From positions 1-44,393 of the forward strand of contig DGOE01000045.1 in assembly GCA_002389295.1 (NCBI GenBank): 44,393 bases of DNA. Reading direction: 5' to 3'. Below the pieces are notes generated by a model. That model was given only the letters and a program-made list of their open reading frames with translations. It had not been told where the DNA came from and did no database searches. The position numbers and the translations under genes were made by a program. Origin of the DNA: Flavobacteriales bacterium UBA4474. Lineage in GTDB: Bacteria; Bacteroidota; Bacteroidia; Flavobacteriales_D; Sanyastnellaceae. Positions 9,715 through 16,385 of the stretch are shown in pieces. Position 1 is the first letter of the stretch. Every line of letters begins with the position of its first letter.

Positions 9715-10854
9715 ATGCAACAGTCCAAAACCAAGTTCACCGCCTTCCTGCTGCTGTCCCTGTTGATGGCCGGGTCTGGATGGAATTCCGCCCAAGCCCA
9801 GTGGCCCTACAACCCCAATGCCGACGGGGATTCCCTGATCGGAACCGGAGACGTCCTCCAGCTGCTCACCTATTTTGGGCTTCCCTGGGACGATGAAGGT
9901 GTATTGGGCATCGAAAGCGGCGGTACAGGAGCGACTTCGGCAGATTCCGCGCGGGTAGCGATCGGTCTCAGCTTCATTTCCGACTCCACCACCGTCTCTG
10001 GAATCAACACCTATATCTGGACCTGGACAGAAGGCCGCGCCAGAATTACCGAGCAATTCGCCCAAGGGCGCAATGTGACCGCGACGGGCTCCTTTGCCTC
10101 TGCCTTGGGAGACGGTTGCGACGCGCCGGGCCAATACAGCCATGCGACCAACAGGAACTCCACGGCCAGTGGCACCTGCTCGAGCGCCATGGGCGAAGGC
10201 ACCGATGCCACGGGAACTGCAGCGCACGCCCAAGGGATGTTTACCGATGCCACGGGAACCACAGCGCACGCCCAGGGATACAACACCAAGGCGCTGGCCA
10301 ACTATGCCCACAGCGAGGGGTATGGTTGTCAAGCAACCAACACCGCGGCCCATGCCGAGGGCTACAATACCACGGCCAGCGGTTTCTTCAGCCACAGCTC
10401 GAACAGGAACACCGTCGCGAGTGCCACCTGTGCCCATGCCGTCGGCGAAGGCACCCAAGCCACCGCGGATGCTGCCCACAGTGAGGGGTTCTACAGTGTG
10501 GCATCTGGATTTGCAGGTCACGCAGAAGGGTATGAGACCCTGGCCAGTGCTTACGCTTCGAGTGCGGGTGGATACTACACGGTGGCGGACCAACCCTATC
10601 AGACAGCGGTGGGGAAATACAACACCGAAAGCCAGGCGGGCAACCTCTTTGTCGTAGGCAATGGCAATGGTGTAGACGACCGCGCAGACGCGTTTACCGT
10701 GGACGATATGGGCAACGCCATCCTCTCAGGCAACCTTCAGGTGGCCGATATGAACCTGCAGGATACCATCGCCAACCTCAACGCGCGCATCACGCAACTC
10801 GAGGCTGCCATTGAAAACTTGCTCGAAGTCGTGGGGCCTGTGGACGCCGATTGA
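9715..10854 (+). CDS. Secreted YadA-head-like repeat fibre protein
   Basis: A 379-residue protein. The ATG at 9715 is preferred over an upstream in-frame codon because it begins a clean signal peptide (MQQSKTKF, a hydrophobic stretch, then a site near AQAQ). A single dockerin-like calcium segment follows (NADGDSLIGTGDVLQLL, ~40-60). Residues 124-291 are twelve exact 14-residue units carrying SHAxGxxTxA-type motifs, as in the left-handed beta-roll heads of trimeric autotransporters and some phage tail proteins. After the repeats comes a GNLFVVGNG...DDMGNAILSG region, then a C-terminal heptad-like helix (~350-375) that could trimerise. No T9SS sorting domain or YadA membrane anchor is visible. 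I infer an exported trimeric fibre, possibly linked functionally to the upstream giant protein. Confidence 0.75.
   Translation: MQQSKTKFTAFLLLSLLMAGSGWNSAQAQWPYNPNADGDSLIGTGDVLQLLTYFGLPWDDEGVLGIESGGTGATSADSARVAIGLSFISDSTTVSGINTYIWTWTEGRARITEQFAQGRNVTATGSFASALGDGCDAPGQYSHATNRNSTASGTCSSAMGEGTDATGTAAHAQGMFTDATGTTAHAQGYNTKALANYAHSEGYGCQATNTAAHAEGYNTTASGFFSHSSNRNTVASATCAHAVGEGTQATADAAHSEGFYSVASGFAGHAEGYETLASAYASSAGGYYTVADQPYQTAVGKYNTESQAGNLFVVGNGNGVDDRADAFTVDDMGNAILSGNLQVADMNLQDTIANLNARITQLEAAIENLLEVVGPVDAD
10084..10587 (+). repeat. Twelve tandem 14-residue (42-bp) beta-roll units
   Basis: Twelve units of exactly 14 codons run without gaps, each ending in Ala with a G-x-x-T/C-x-A pattern. Units 1-6 and 7-12 correspond pairwise. 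For example, units 2 and 8 share NRN, and units 3 and 9 share C at position 4 and GEGT. This points to duplication of an 84-residue block. Confidence 0.85.
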
Positions 10855-10898
10855 ACCACTCCTTGCCACAAGTTGTGTGGTATCGGCTTTCTCTTTGC

Positions 10899-10906
10899 TA
10901 AATTTG
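10899..10906 (+). promoter_or_regulatory. -7 promoter box of tRNA-Gln
   Basis: TAAATTTG is an exact match to the Bacteroidota -7 consensus TAnnTTTG and lies 19 bases before the tRNA 5' end. A TTG at 10873-10875 could serve as the -33 element with a 23-base spacer. Confidence 0.7.
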
Positions 10907-10925
10907 CGCCTCATTCTTCGCGGAA

Positions 10926-10999
10926 TGCCCCATGGTGTAATGGTAGCACACCGGTTTTTGGTACCGTTTGTCAAGGTTCGAGTCCTTGTGGGGCAACCA
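10926..10999 (+). tRNA. tRNA-Gln (anticodon TTG), CCA encoded
   Basis: A perfect 7-bp acceptor stem, TGCCCCA with TGGGGCA, starts with the U1-A72 pair typical of glutamine tRNAs. The D arm is GTGT/GCAC, the T arm is CAAGG/CCTTG with a TTCGAGT loop, and the anticodon loop TTTTGGT gives anticodon TTG. The 3' CCA is encoded (10997-10999). The outermost anticodon-stem pair (27-43) reads C-T, a mismatch. Confidence 0.93.
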
Positions 11000-11033
11000 C
11001 GGAGTTCATGGCGAAAGTCAATGCAATCGCACG

Positions 11034-11068
11034 AAGACCGGCACTTTGGTGACCGGTCTTTTTCTTTT
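11034..11068 (+). terminator. Rho-independent terminator of tRNA-Gln
   Basis: A perfect 8-bp stem, AAGACCGG (11034-11041) with CCGGTCTT (11053-11060), has an 11-base loop and runs into a T-rich tract. It lies 35 bases after the tRNA. Confidence 0.85.
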
Positions 11069-11100
11069 CGTCCCCACCTTGTGCGCCAGAAGGTGACCAC

Positions 11101-12549
11101 ATGGAGCAGGACATACTCAACTTGATCAACGGTGAACTGGCCCCCGCCGTGGGTGGGGCGTGGCTGGACAATGTGGAACCCGCCACCGGCGAGGTCTATG
11201 GCCGCATCCCACGATCGGGCGCAGAGGATGTGGATGCAGCCGTTGCGGCGGCCCGAAAGGCTTTTCCGGCCTGGCGGGCATGGAGTCCCGCCGACCGGAG
11301 GGCCGTCCTGATGCGGCTCGCCGATAAGGTGGCCGAGCATGCCGATATGCTGAGTGCCGCTGAAGCCCAGGACAACGGAAAGCCCGTTTCGGTGGCCGCA
11401 TCAGTGGACATCCCCCGGGCCGAACACAACCTCCGCTTCTACGCCTCGGCTGCAGAGCAGTTTTCCAGTGAGAGCCACACCATGGGGGACGGCACCGTCA
11501 ACTATACCCTGCGCAAACCGCTCGGCGTGGTGGCGTGCATCAGCCCGTGGAACCTCCCACTGTATTTGTTTACCTGGAAGATTGCGCCCGCGCTCGCCAG
11601 TGGGAATTGTGTCGTCGCCAAACCGAGTGAAGTCACCCCCATGACCGCCTTCCTCCTCGGGAAATGGGCCAAAGAAGTGGGGTTCCCTGACGGGGTACTC
11701 AATATCCTGCACGGCCTCGGCCCAGAGGTGGGGCAGGCCATGGTGGAACACCACTACATCCGAGCGGTCTCCTTTACCGGTGGGACATCAACAGGGGCGG
11801 CCATTTCAGCCTTGGCTGCGCCCAAATTCAAAAAGCTCTCCTTGGAGTTGGGCGGGAAGAACGCCACGGTCGTCTTTGACGATTGCGACTTTGATGCCGC
11901 CCTGTCCACTGCTGTGCGGGCAGCATACTCCAACCAGGGACAAATCTGCCTCTGTGGCTCGCGCATCCTCGTCCAAGAAGGCATCTACGACCGGTTCCGC
12001 GACGCCATGGTCGACAAGGTGTCCAAATTGCGCATCGGCGACCCGATGGACCCCGCCACCAAGATGGGCGCCGTGGTCTCAAGGGCACACCGGGACAAAG
12101 TCCTGGCGGCCATCAATACCGCGCGGGGCGAAGGCGGGCGCATCCTGTGTGGCGGCGGGCGACACCAACCGGCTGCGCCGCGGCTGGCGGGCGGCTTCTT
12201 TGTGCAACCCACATTGATTGAGGGACTGGACCACAACTGTGTCACCAACCGCGAAGAAATTTTTGGGCCGGTCGCCACACTCCAGCCGTTCAAGGATGAG
12301 CAAGAGGCGCTGGGGCTGGTCAACTCGACCAAATACGGGCTGTCTGCCTCGGTGTGGACAAACGACCTCAAACGCGCCCACAGGGTGGCTGCTGCCATCG
12401 ACACCGGTATGGTGTGGCTGAATTGTTGGCTTGTGCGGGATTTGCGGACGCCGTTTGGAGGCACCCGCCATTCAGGGGTTGGCCGGGAAGGGGGATACCA
12501 CTCCATGCGCTTCTTCACCGAACCTCAAAACGTCTGCATAAAGCTCTGA
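11101..12549 (+). CDS. Aldehyde dehydrogenase, 2-aminomuconate/hydroxymuconate semialdehyde type
   Basis: A 482-residue NAD(P)+-dependent aldehyde dehydrogenase of normal length. Visible active-site residues are Asn151 (SPWN), Lys174 (VVAKPSE), general base Glu249 (LELGG) and nucleophile Cys283 (GQICLC). The C-terminal NCWLVRDLRTPFGG segment and SGVGREGG resemble aminomuconate-semialdehyde dehydrogenases (AmnC/NbaE, ALDH8A1) and XylG-type enzymes. These oxidise ring-cleavage semialdehydes in kynurenine or catechol breakdown. No other gene of those pathways is nearby, so the substrate is inferred from these motifs only. It starts with ATG at 11101, 102 bases after tRNA-Gln, and is probably transcribed alone. 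A general betaine- or aliphatic-aldehyde role is the alternative. Confidence 0.85.
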   Translation: MEQDILNLINGELAPAVGGAWLDNVEPATGEVYGRIPRSGAEDVDAAVAAARKAFPAWRAWSPADRRAVLMRLADKVAEHADMLSAAEAQDNGKPVSVAASVDIPRAEHNLRFYASAAEQFSSESHTMGDGTVNYTLRKPLGVVACISPWNLPLYLFTWKIAPALASGNCVVAKPSEVTPMTAFLLGKWAKEVGFPDGVLNILHGLGPEVGQAMVEHHYIRAVSFTGGTSTGAAISALAAPKFKKLSLELGGKNATVVFDDCDFDAALSTAVRAAYSNQGQICLCGSRILVQEGIYDRFRDAMVDKVSKLRIGDPMDPATKMGAVVSRAHRDKVLAAINTARGEGGRILCGGGRHQPAAPRLAGGFFVQPTLIEGLDHNCVTNREEIFGPVATLQPFKDEQEALGLVNSTKYGLSASVWTNDLKRAHRVAAAIDTGMVWLNCWLVRDLRTPFGGTRHSGVGREGGYHSMRFFTEPQNVCIKL

Positions 12550-12638
12550 AGTCCGCTTTGCCGCAATCCACAATGGCTTGTTGCGTTTGGCTGCACATGG
12601 GCCAGTAGAACAGGGGGCAATGGTGACAACTTGGGGTC

Positions 12639-13589
12639 ATGTATTTGCGCCCTTCCTTCCTGACACTCATCGCTGCAGCCCTGCTGCTCGGAGGGTGCGT
12701 GCCCATGAGCCAGTTCACCGAGGTCCGCGATGACCGGGATGCACTCGACAGCGATGTGGCCACGCTCACCGAACAGGTGCAAGCCCTGCGGTTGGCCGTC
12801 GCTGAAAAAGACGGCCTCTTGAGAGAAGATGGCCGCCGCATGGACGGGCTGCGCGCGGATACTTCCAATGCGGGCAGCCGCCTCCGCCAATGCCAGATGC
12901 GCTACGCAGAACTCGAGGAGCTCAACAACCTGCTGTCGGCAGAGCTCGAAAACAAAAGGTCCTCAAGCGGTGCTGAGCAGGCTGCCCTGCTCGAAGAATT
13001 GCAGCGCATCAGGGCCAACCTTCAGTTTCAACAAGACAGCCTCTACGCGCTGGAGCAGGACCTGCGGGCGAGGGAGTCGAAAGTGGCGGAGCTCAGCCAG
13101 TTGCTCGAAGCCCAAAAAGCAGCCGGATCCGCCCTCAAGGAGCGCCTGTCCGATGCCCTCTTTGCTTTTCGAAACAGGGGATTGGAAGTTGAAGAGCGCG
13201 ATGGCAAGGTCTACGTCCGGTTGTCCTCCAACCTGCTCTTTGCTTCCGGCAGCACGGCCATAGACCCCGATGGACGCAAGGCCCTCTCGGATTTGGCCCA
13301 GGCCATCGAGGACGAAGAGGACTTCGAAGTCGTGGTGGAGGGCCACACCGATGACGTGTCCTTCACATCGGCGACCTCACCCCGCAACAACTGGGAATTG
13401 AGTGTTTTGCGCGCCACAGCGGTGGTGGAAGTATTGACCTCATCAAGTACTCTGAGCCCCACACTGCTCACCGCAGCGGGGCGCAGTGAATTCCACCCGC
13501 GCGACCAAGAGGACCGCAACAGGAACCGGCGCATTGAGGTTGTCCTGAGCCCGAAGCTCGGCGGACTGTACGATTTACTGGAGGAGTAA
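12639..13589 (+). CDS. OmpA-domain peptidoglycan-binding lipoprotein
   Basis: A 316-residue protein with a lipoprotein signal (LLLGGC, acylated Cys20). A long acidic, Glu/Gln/Leu-rich coiled coil follows (about 27-165), then a C-terminal OmpA/MotB domain (about 190-305). The latter shows LLFASGSTAI, GHTDD, NWELSVLRA and RNRRIEVVL, which are the peptidoglycan-contacting Asp and Arg signatures. It probably tethers the outer membrane to the cell wall. The ATG at 12639 is preceded by a poor -7-like sequence (CAACTTGG, four bases upstream). Its stop codon directly abuts the stop of the convergent lipoprotein gene. Confidence 0.85.
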   Translation: MYLRPSFLTLIAAALLLGGCVPMSQFTEVRDDRDALDSDVATLTEQVQALRLAVAEKDGLLREDGRRMDGLRADTSNAGSRLRQCQMRYAELEELNNLLSAELENKRSSSGAEQAALLEELQRIRANLQFQQDSLYALEQDLRARESKVAELSQLLEAQKAAGSALKERLSDALFAFRNRGLEVEERDGKVYVRLSSNLLFASGSTAIDPDGRKALSDLAQAIEDEEDFEVVVEGHTDDVSFTSATSPRNNWELSVLRATAVVEVLTSSSTLSPTLLTAAGRSEFHPRDQEDRNRNRRIEVVLSPKLGGLYDLLEE

Positions 13590-14555
13590 TCAGTCGATCG
13601 GCAACAGGAAGGTGCCCTGGGTGATCGAAATTCCACCCGTGCCGTCACTTCCGATGAGGCTGCCTCCGAAGGTGCCCACCACAATTCCGCCGCTCTCTGG
13701 CAGGATGTAGAGAATTTCCACCGTGAAGTTGGCCCCAGCCAGTGCAGAGGTATACGTCTGGCCTGAAGGGCTGTTGTACGTGCAAGCACCCGCGGGAGCG
13801 CTGGATTCGTTGAGCGTGATTTGCGCGCCATCGAGCCACCCCACGGAGGGCTCTGGCAGGGTCATGCCAATGCCATCGGTGGTGACGGAAACGCCGCCCA
13901 CCGTCAAGGTGTTGGAGCCATTCATAGAGCAGGTGGTCTCGAAGTCCGCGACGAGGTCTGTGCCATTGGCCTTCCAGGTCATGTTGCCATCACATGGCGG
14001 GCAAATCGTACCGCCACAGTCGATGTAGAGCTCGTCTCCATCCAGCAGGCCGTTGGTGCAATCTCCGTCAGTGGGGCAGGGTGGGCAGTCGGGGCCGCCG
14101 CAGTCAATTCCGAGCTCTTCACCATTCAACAATTCATCCTCGCAACTCGGGCACGCCTCGCAATCGGGGCCTCCACAGTCCACATCGATTTCGTTGCCGT
14201 TCAACAAGCCATCTCCGCACAGCTCTCCGCAGTCGATGCCGGTATCGCCGCCGCAATCGATGCCGGTCTCGCCCGGGTCCAACTGTCCGTTGAAACCAAC
14301 TTCACAAGGGGCACAGGCGCCGCCACAATCCACCCACTGCTCTCCAAGAACCTGGTCCCACACGCCGTTTTCACAGGGGTCACAGGGTGTGCAAATCGGG
14401 CCGCCGCAATCCACGAGTTCCTCACCATTGTTGAGGATCCCATCAAAACAGTTGGGGCCGATGAGGTTGTCATCATTGAGACAGGATGTGCCGCAAAAAA
14501 CTGCAATGGCAGCCATCAGCACAAAAGGAATGGAGGGGAGGCGGAACGAGGTCAT
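13590..14555 (-). CDS. Surface lipoprotein with six VDCGG cysteine repeats
   Basis: A 321-residue protein. I chose the ATG at 14555 because it starts a compact signal peptide ending at Cys25; a TTG at 14579 would add eight unlikely residues. The sequence after Cys25 (LNDDN) is acidic, like lipoprotein export signals that send Bacteroidota lipoproteins to the cell surface. Residues ~30-195 contain six repeats of about 25 residues with a loose C.(D/N)G..(N/D)G.E pattern, then DCGG and C..C. Repeat 3 carries an extra GIDCG insertion. The C-terminal ~120 residues form a beta-rich region ending in GGISITQGTF, perhaps DUF6252-like. The function is unknown; cell-surface binding is a guess. A near-consensus -7 box (TTAATTTG) lies about 21 bases upstream. 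Confidence 0.75.
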   Translation of the reverse strand: MTSFRLPSIPFVLMAAIAVFCGTSCLNDDNLIGPNCFDGILNNGEELVDCGGPICTPCDPCENGVWDQVLGEQWVDCGGACAPCEVGFNGQLDPGETGIDCGGDTGIDCGELCGDGLLNGNEIDVDCGGPDCEACPSCEDELLNGEELGIDCGGPDCPPCPTDGDCTNGLLDGDELYIDCGGTICPPCDGNMTWKANGTDLVADFETTCSMNGSNTLTVGGVSVTTDGIGMTLPEPSVGWLDGAQITLNESSAPAGACTYNSPSGQTYTSALAGANFTVEILYILPESGGIVVGTFGGSLIGSDGTGGISITQGTFLLPID

Positions 14556-14576
14556 CGTTGTATCTTTCAAGCAGCG

Positions 14577-14584
14577 CAAATTAA
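14577..14584 (-). promoter_or_regulatory. Near-consensus -7 box for the VDCGG lipoprotein
   Basis: On the minus strand this reads TTAATTTG, one mismatch from TAnnTTTG, ending 21 bases before the ATG at 14555. This spacing would give a short leader of about 16 bases. No clear -33 element is seen. Confidence 0.4.
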
Positions 14585-14657
14585 GGGAGTAAGGACCGAT
14601 TCAGCGCGGTTGATCCCTCGATCCGTAAATACCTCTCTTGAGAAGGCACCCAGCGGA

Positions 14658-16376
14658 ATGACCCGTCAACCAGATATCCCACCTGCCGATTGGTCTCCCC
14701 GCGCCAAAAATGGCGGACTCCGTGTGGACAACGGCTCCGTCGACGATGTGGTTGCACAGCTGCTTGATTTGCGCGGCATATCAGCCCCTGAACTCGACCG
14801 GTTCTTCTCCCCTTCCCTCGACGATCTGCACGATCCGTATGCCATGCGCGACATGGAAAAGGCCGTCGACAGGATCATGCGCGCCCAGCGCGAAGGTGAG
14901 TGCATCATGGCCTACGGCGATTACGATGTCGATGGCGCCACCTCGGTTTCCCTGATTTGGGACTTCCTCCACAACAACGGTTTTGACGTGGTGCCTTACA
15001 TCCCGGACCGTTACAATGAAGGGTATGGCCTGTCTACTCAAGGCATTCAAACGGCCGTCGAATCCCACTGCGGCATCATCATCACCTTGGACTGCGGCAT
15101 CCGCGCTGTCGACCGTGTGGCAGAGGCCAAAGCACGCGGCATCGATGTCATCATCTGCGACCACCACCTGCCCGGTGAGCAGCTGCCAGACGCCCATTCC
15201 ATCCTGAACCCCAAACACCCAGAGTGCACCTACCCCTTCAAGGAGCTGAGCGGATGCGGGGTCGGTTTCAAATTGACCCAGGCCCTGACAGAACGCATCG
15301 GGCTCTCCCCCTTGAGCGCATACGACGGACTCGACCTCGTGGCCTTGAGCATTGCCTCTGACCTGGTGATCGTCACGGACGAAAACCGCATTTTGCTCCA
15401 TCACGGCCTGCGCGCCATCGCGAGAAACTCTCGGCCAGGCATCCGTGCGCTGCTGCAAGTGGTGCAGTGTTCCCCCGACTTTCTCACCGTGCGCGACATC
15501 ATCTCCAGGGTCAGCCCGCGCATCAATGCTGCGGGAAGAATGGCCCGCGCGACTGAGGCGGTGGAGCTGCTCACGGAAAAGAATGAAAAGCGCGCCAATG
15601 AGCTCGCTTTGAACCTCGACCGATTGAACCAGGTGCGTCGCTCTTATGACGAACAGGTGACCCGGGACGCCATAGAACAGCTTTCGGAACGGGATGAATT
15701 CAAGCACGTCAACATCGTTTGGGGAGAGAATTGGCACCGCGGGGTGATTGGCATCGTGGCCACGCGCCTCATCGAACACCGCTACCGCCCCAGCGTGGTC
15801 ATCAGCGACGACGACGGGGTCATGGTGGGCAGCGCCCGGTCCACGCCCGGCTTAGACATTCACGACCTCATCAAGGATTGTTCGGAGCACCTGGACCAAT
15901 ATGGCGGACACGCCATGGCGGCCGGGATCACGGTGAAACCCGGGCAGGCCGCCGCTTTTGCTCAAGCGCTGGACAAGGCCGTGGGGGCGCAGCTCGCCAC
16001 CATCAGCAAGCGCGAACCCCGGTACTTTGACCTTGAAATCGACCTGGCGCACTGTACCCCGGAACTGCTGAGTGGCTTGCAAAAATTCGAGCCCTTCGGT
16101 CCCGGATCTCCAGCCCCGGTCTTTCTATCGCGGGATGTGCAACTCGCCATGGCACCAAAAAGGGTGGGCAAGGATGGTCGGCACCTCCGGGTGGCCATGA
16201 AAACGCCTGCGGCCAGACACACCCTGACGATGGTGGGGTTTGGGCTCGGCAACCGGGCCGAAGTACTGGCCGCAGCGGGAAAGCTCGACGTGGTATTCAA
16301 GGTAGAAACCGAGTGCTACCGCGGTGTGCTGCAACCGCGCCTGACCCTGCTCGACTTCTGGACGGAAAGGCACTGA
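14658..16376 (+). CDS. recJ: Single-stranded-DNA-specific exonuclease RecJ
   Basis: A 572-residue, full-length RecJ, the 5'-3' ssDNA exonuclease of RecF-pathway recombination and mismatch repair. The DHH phosphoesterase motifs are all visible: GDYDVDG (motif I), ITLDCG (II), CDHH (III) and SDLVIVTDENR (IV). The DHHA1 domain has GGHAMAAG, and a C-terminal OB-fold region follows. The frame is open far upstream, but that part is antisense to the convergent-side lipoprotein gene. The ATG at 14658 gives the standard N-terminus shortly before the first conserved block. It converges with dnaG with only nine bases between stops. Confidence 0.95.
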   Translation: MTRQPDIPPADWSPRAKNGGLRVDNGSVDDVVAQLLDLRGISAPELDRFFSPSLDDLHDPYAMRDMEKAVDRIMRAQREGECIMAYGDYDVDGATSVSLIWDFLHNNGFDVVPYIPDRYNEGYGLSTQGIQTAVESHCGIIITLDCGIRAVDRVAEAKARGIDVIICDHHLPGEQLPDAHSILNPKHPECTYPFKELSGCGVGFKLTQALTERIGLSPLSAYDGLDLVALSIASDLVIVTDENRILLHHGLRAIARNSRPGIRALLQVVQCSPDFLTVRDIISRVSPRINAAGRMARATEAVELLTEKNEKRANELALNLDRLNQVRRSYDEQVTRDAIEQLSERDEFKHVNIVWGENWHRGVIGIVATRLIEHRYRPSVVISDDDGVMVGSARSTPGLDIHDLIKDCSEHLDQYGGHAMAAGITVKPGQAAAFAQALDKAVGAQLATISKREPRYFDLEIDLAHCTPELLSGLQKFEPFGPGSPAPVFLSRDVQLAMAPKRVGKDGRHLRVAMKTPAARHTLTMVGFGLGNRAEVLAAAGKLDVVFKVETECYRGVLQPRLTLLDFWTERH

Positions 16377-16385
16377 AAACGGGCG

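Noticed and set aside
9715..10854. Prophage tail fibre
   Set aside because: The repeats resemble some tail proteins, but the gene has a signal peptide and no phage genes are nearby.
13821..14657. N-terminal extension of RecJ
   Set aside because: It is entirely antisense to the VDCGG lipoprotein, and RecJ is already full length from 14658.
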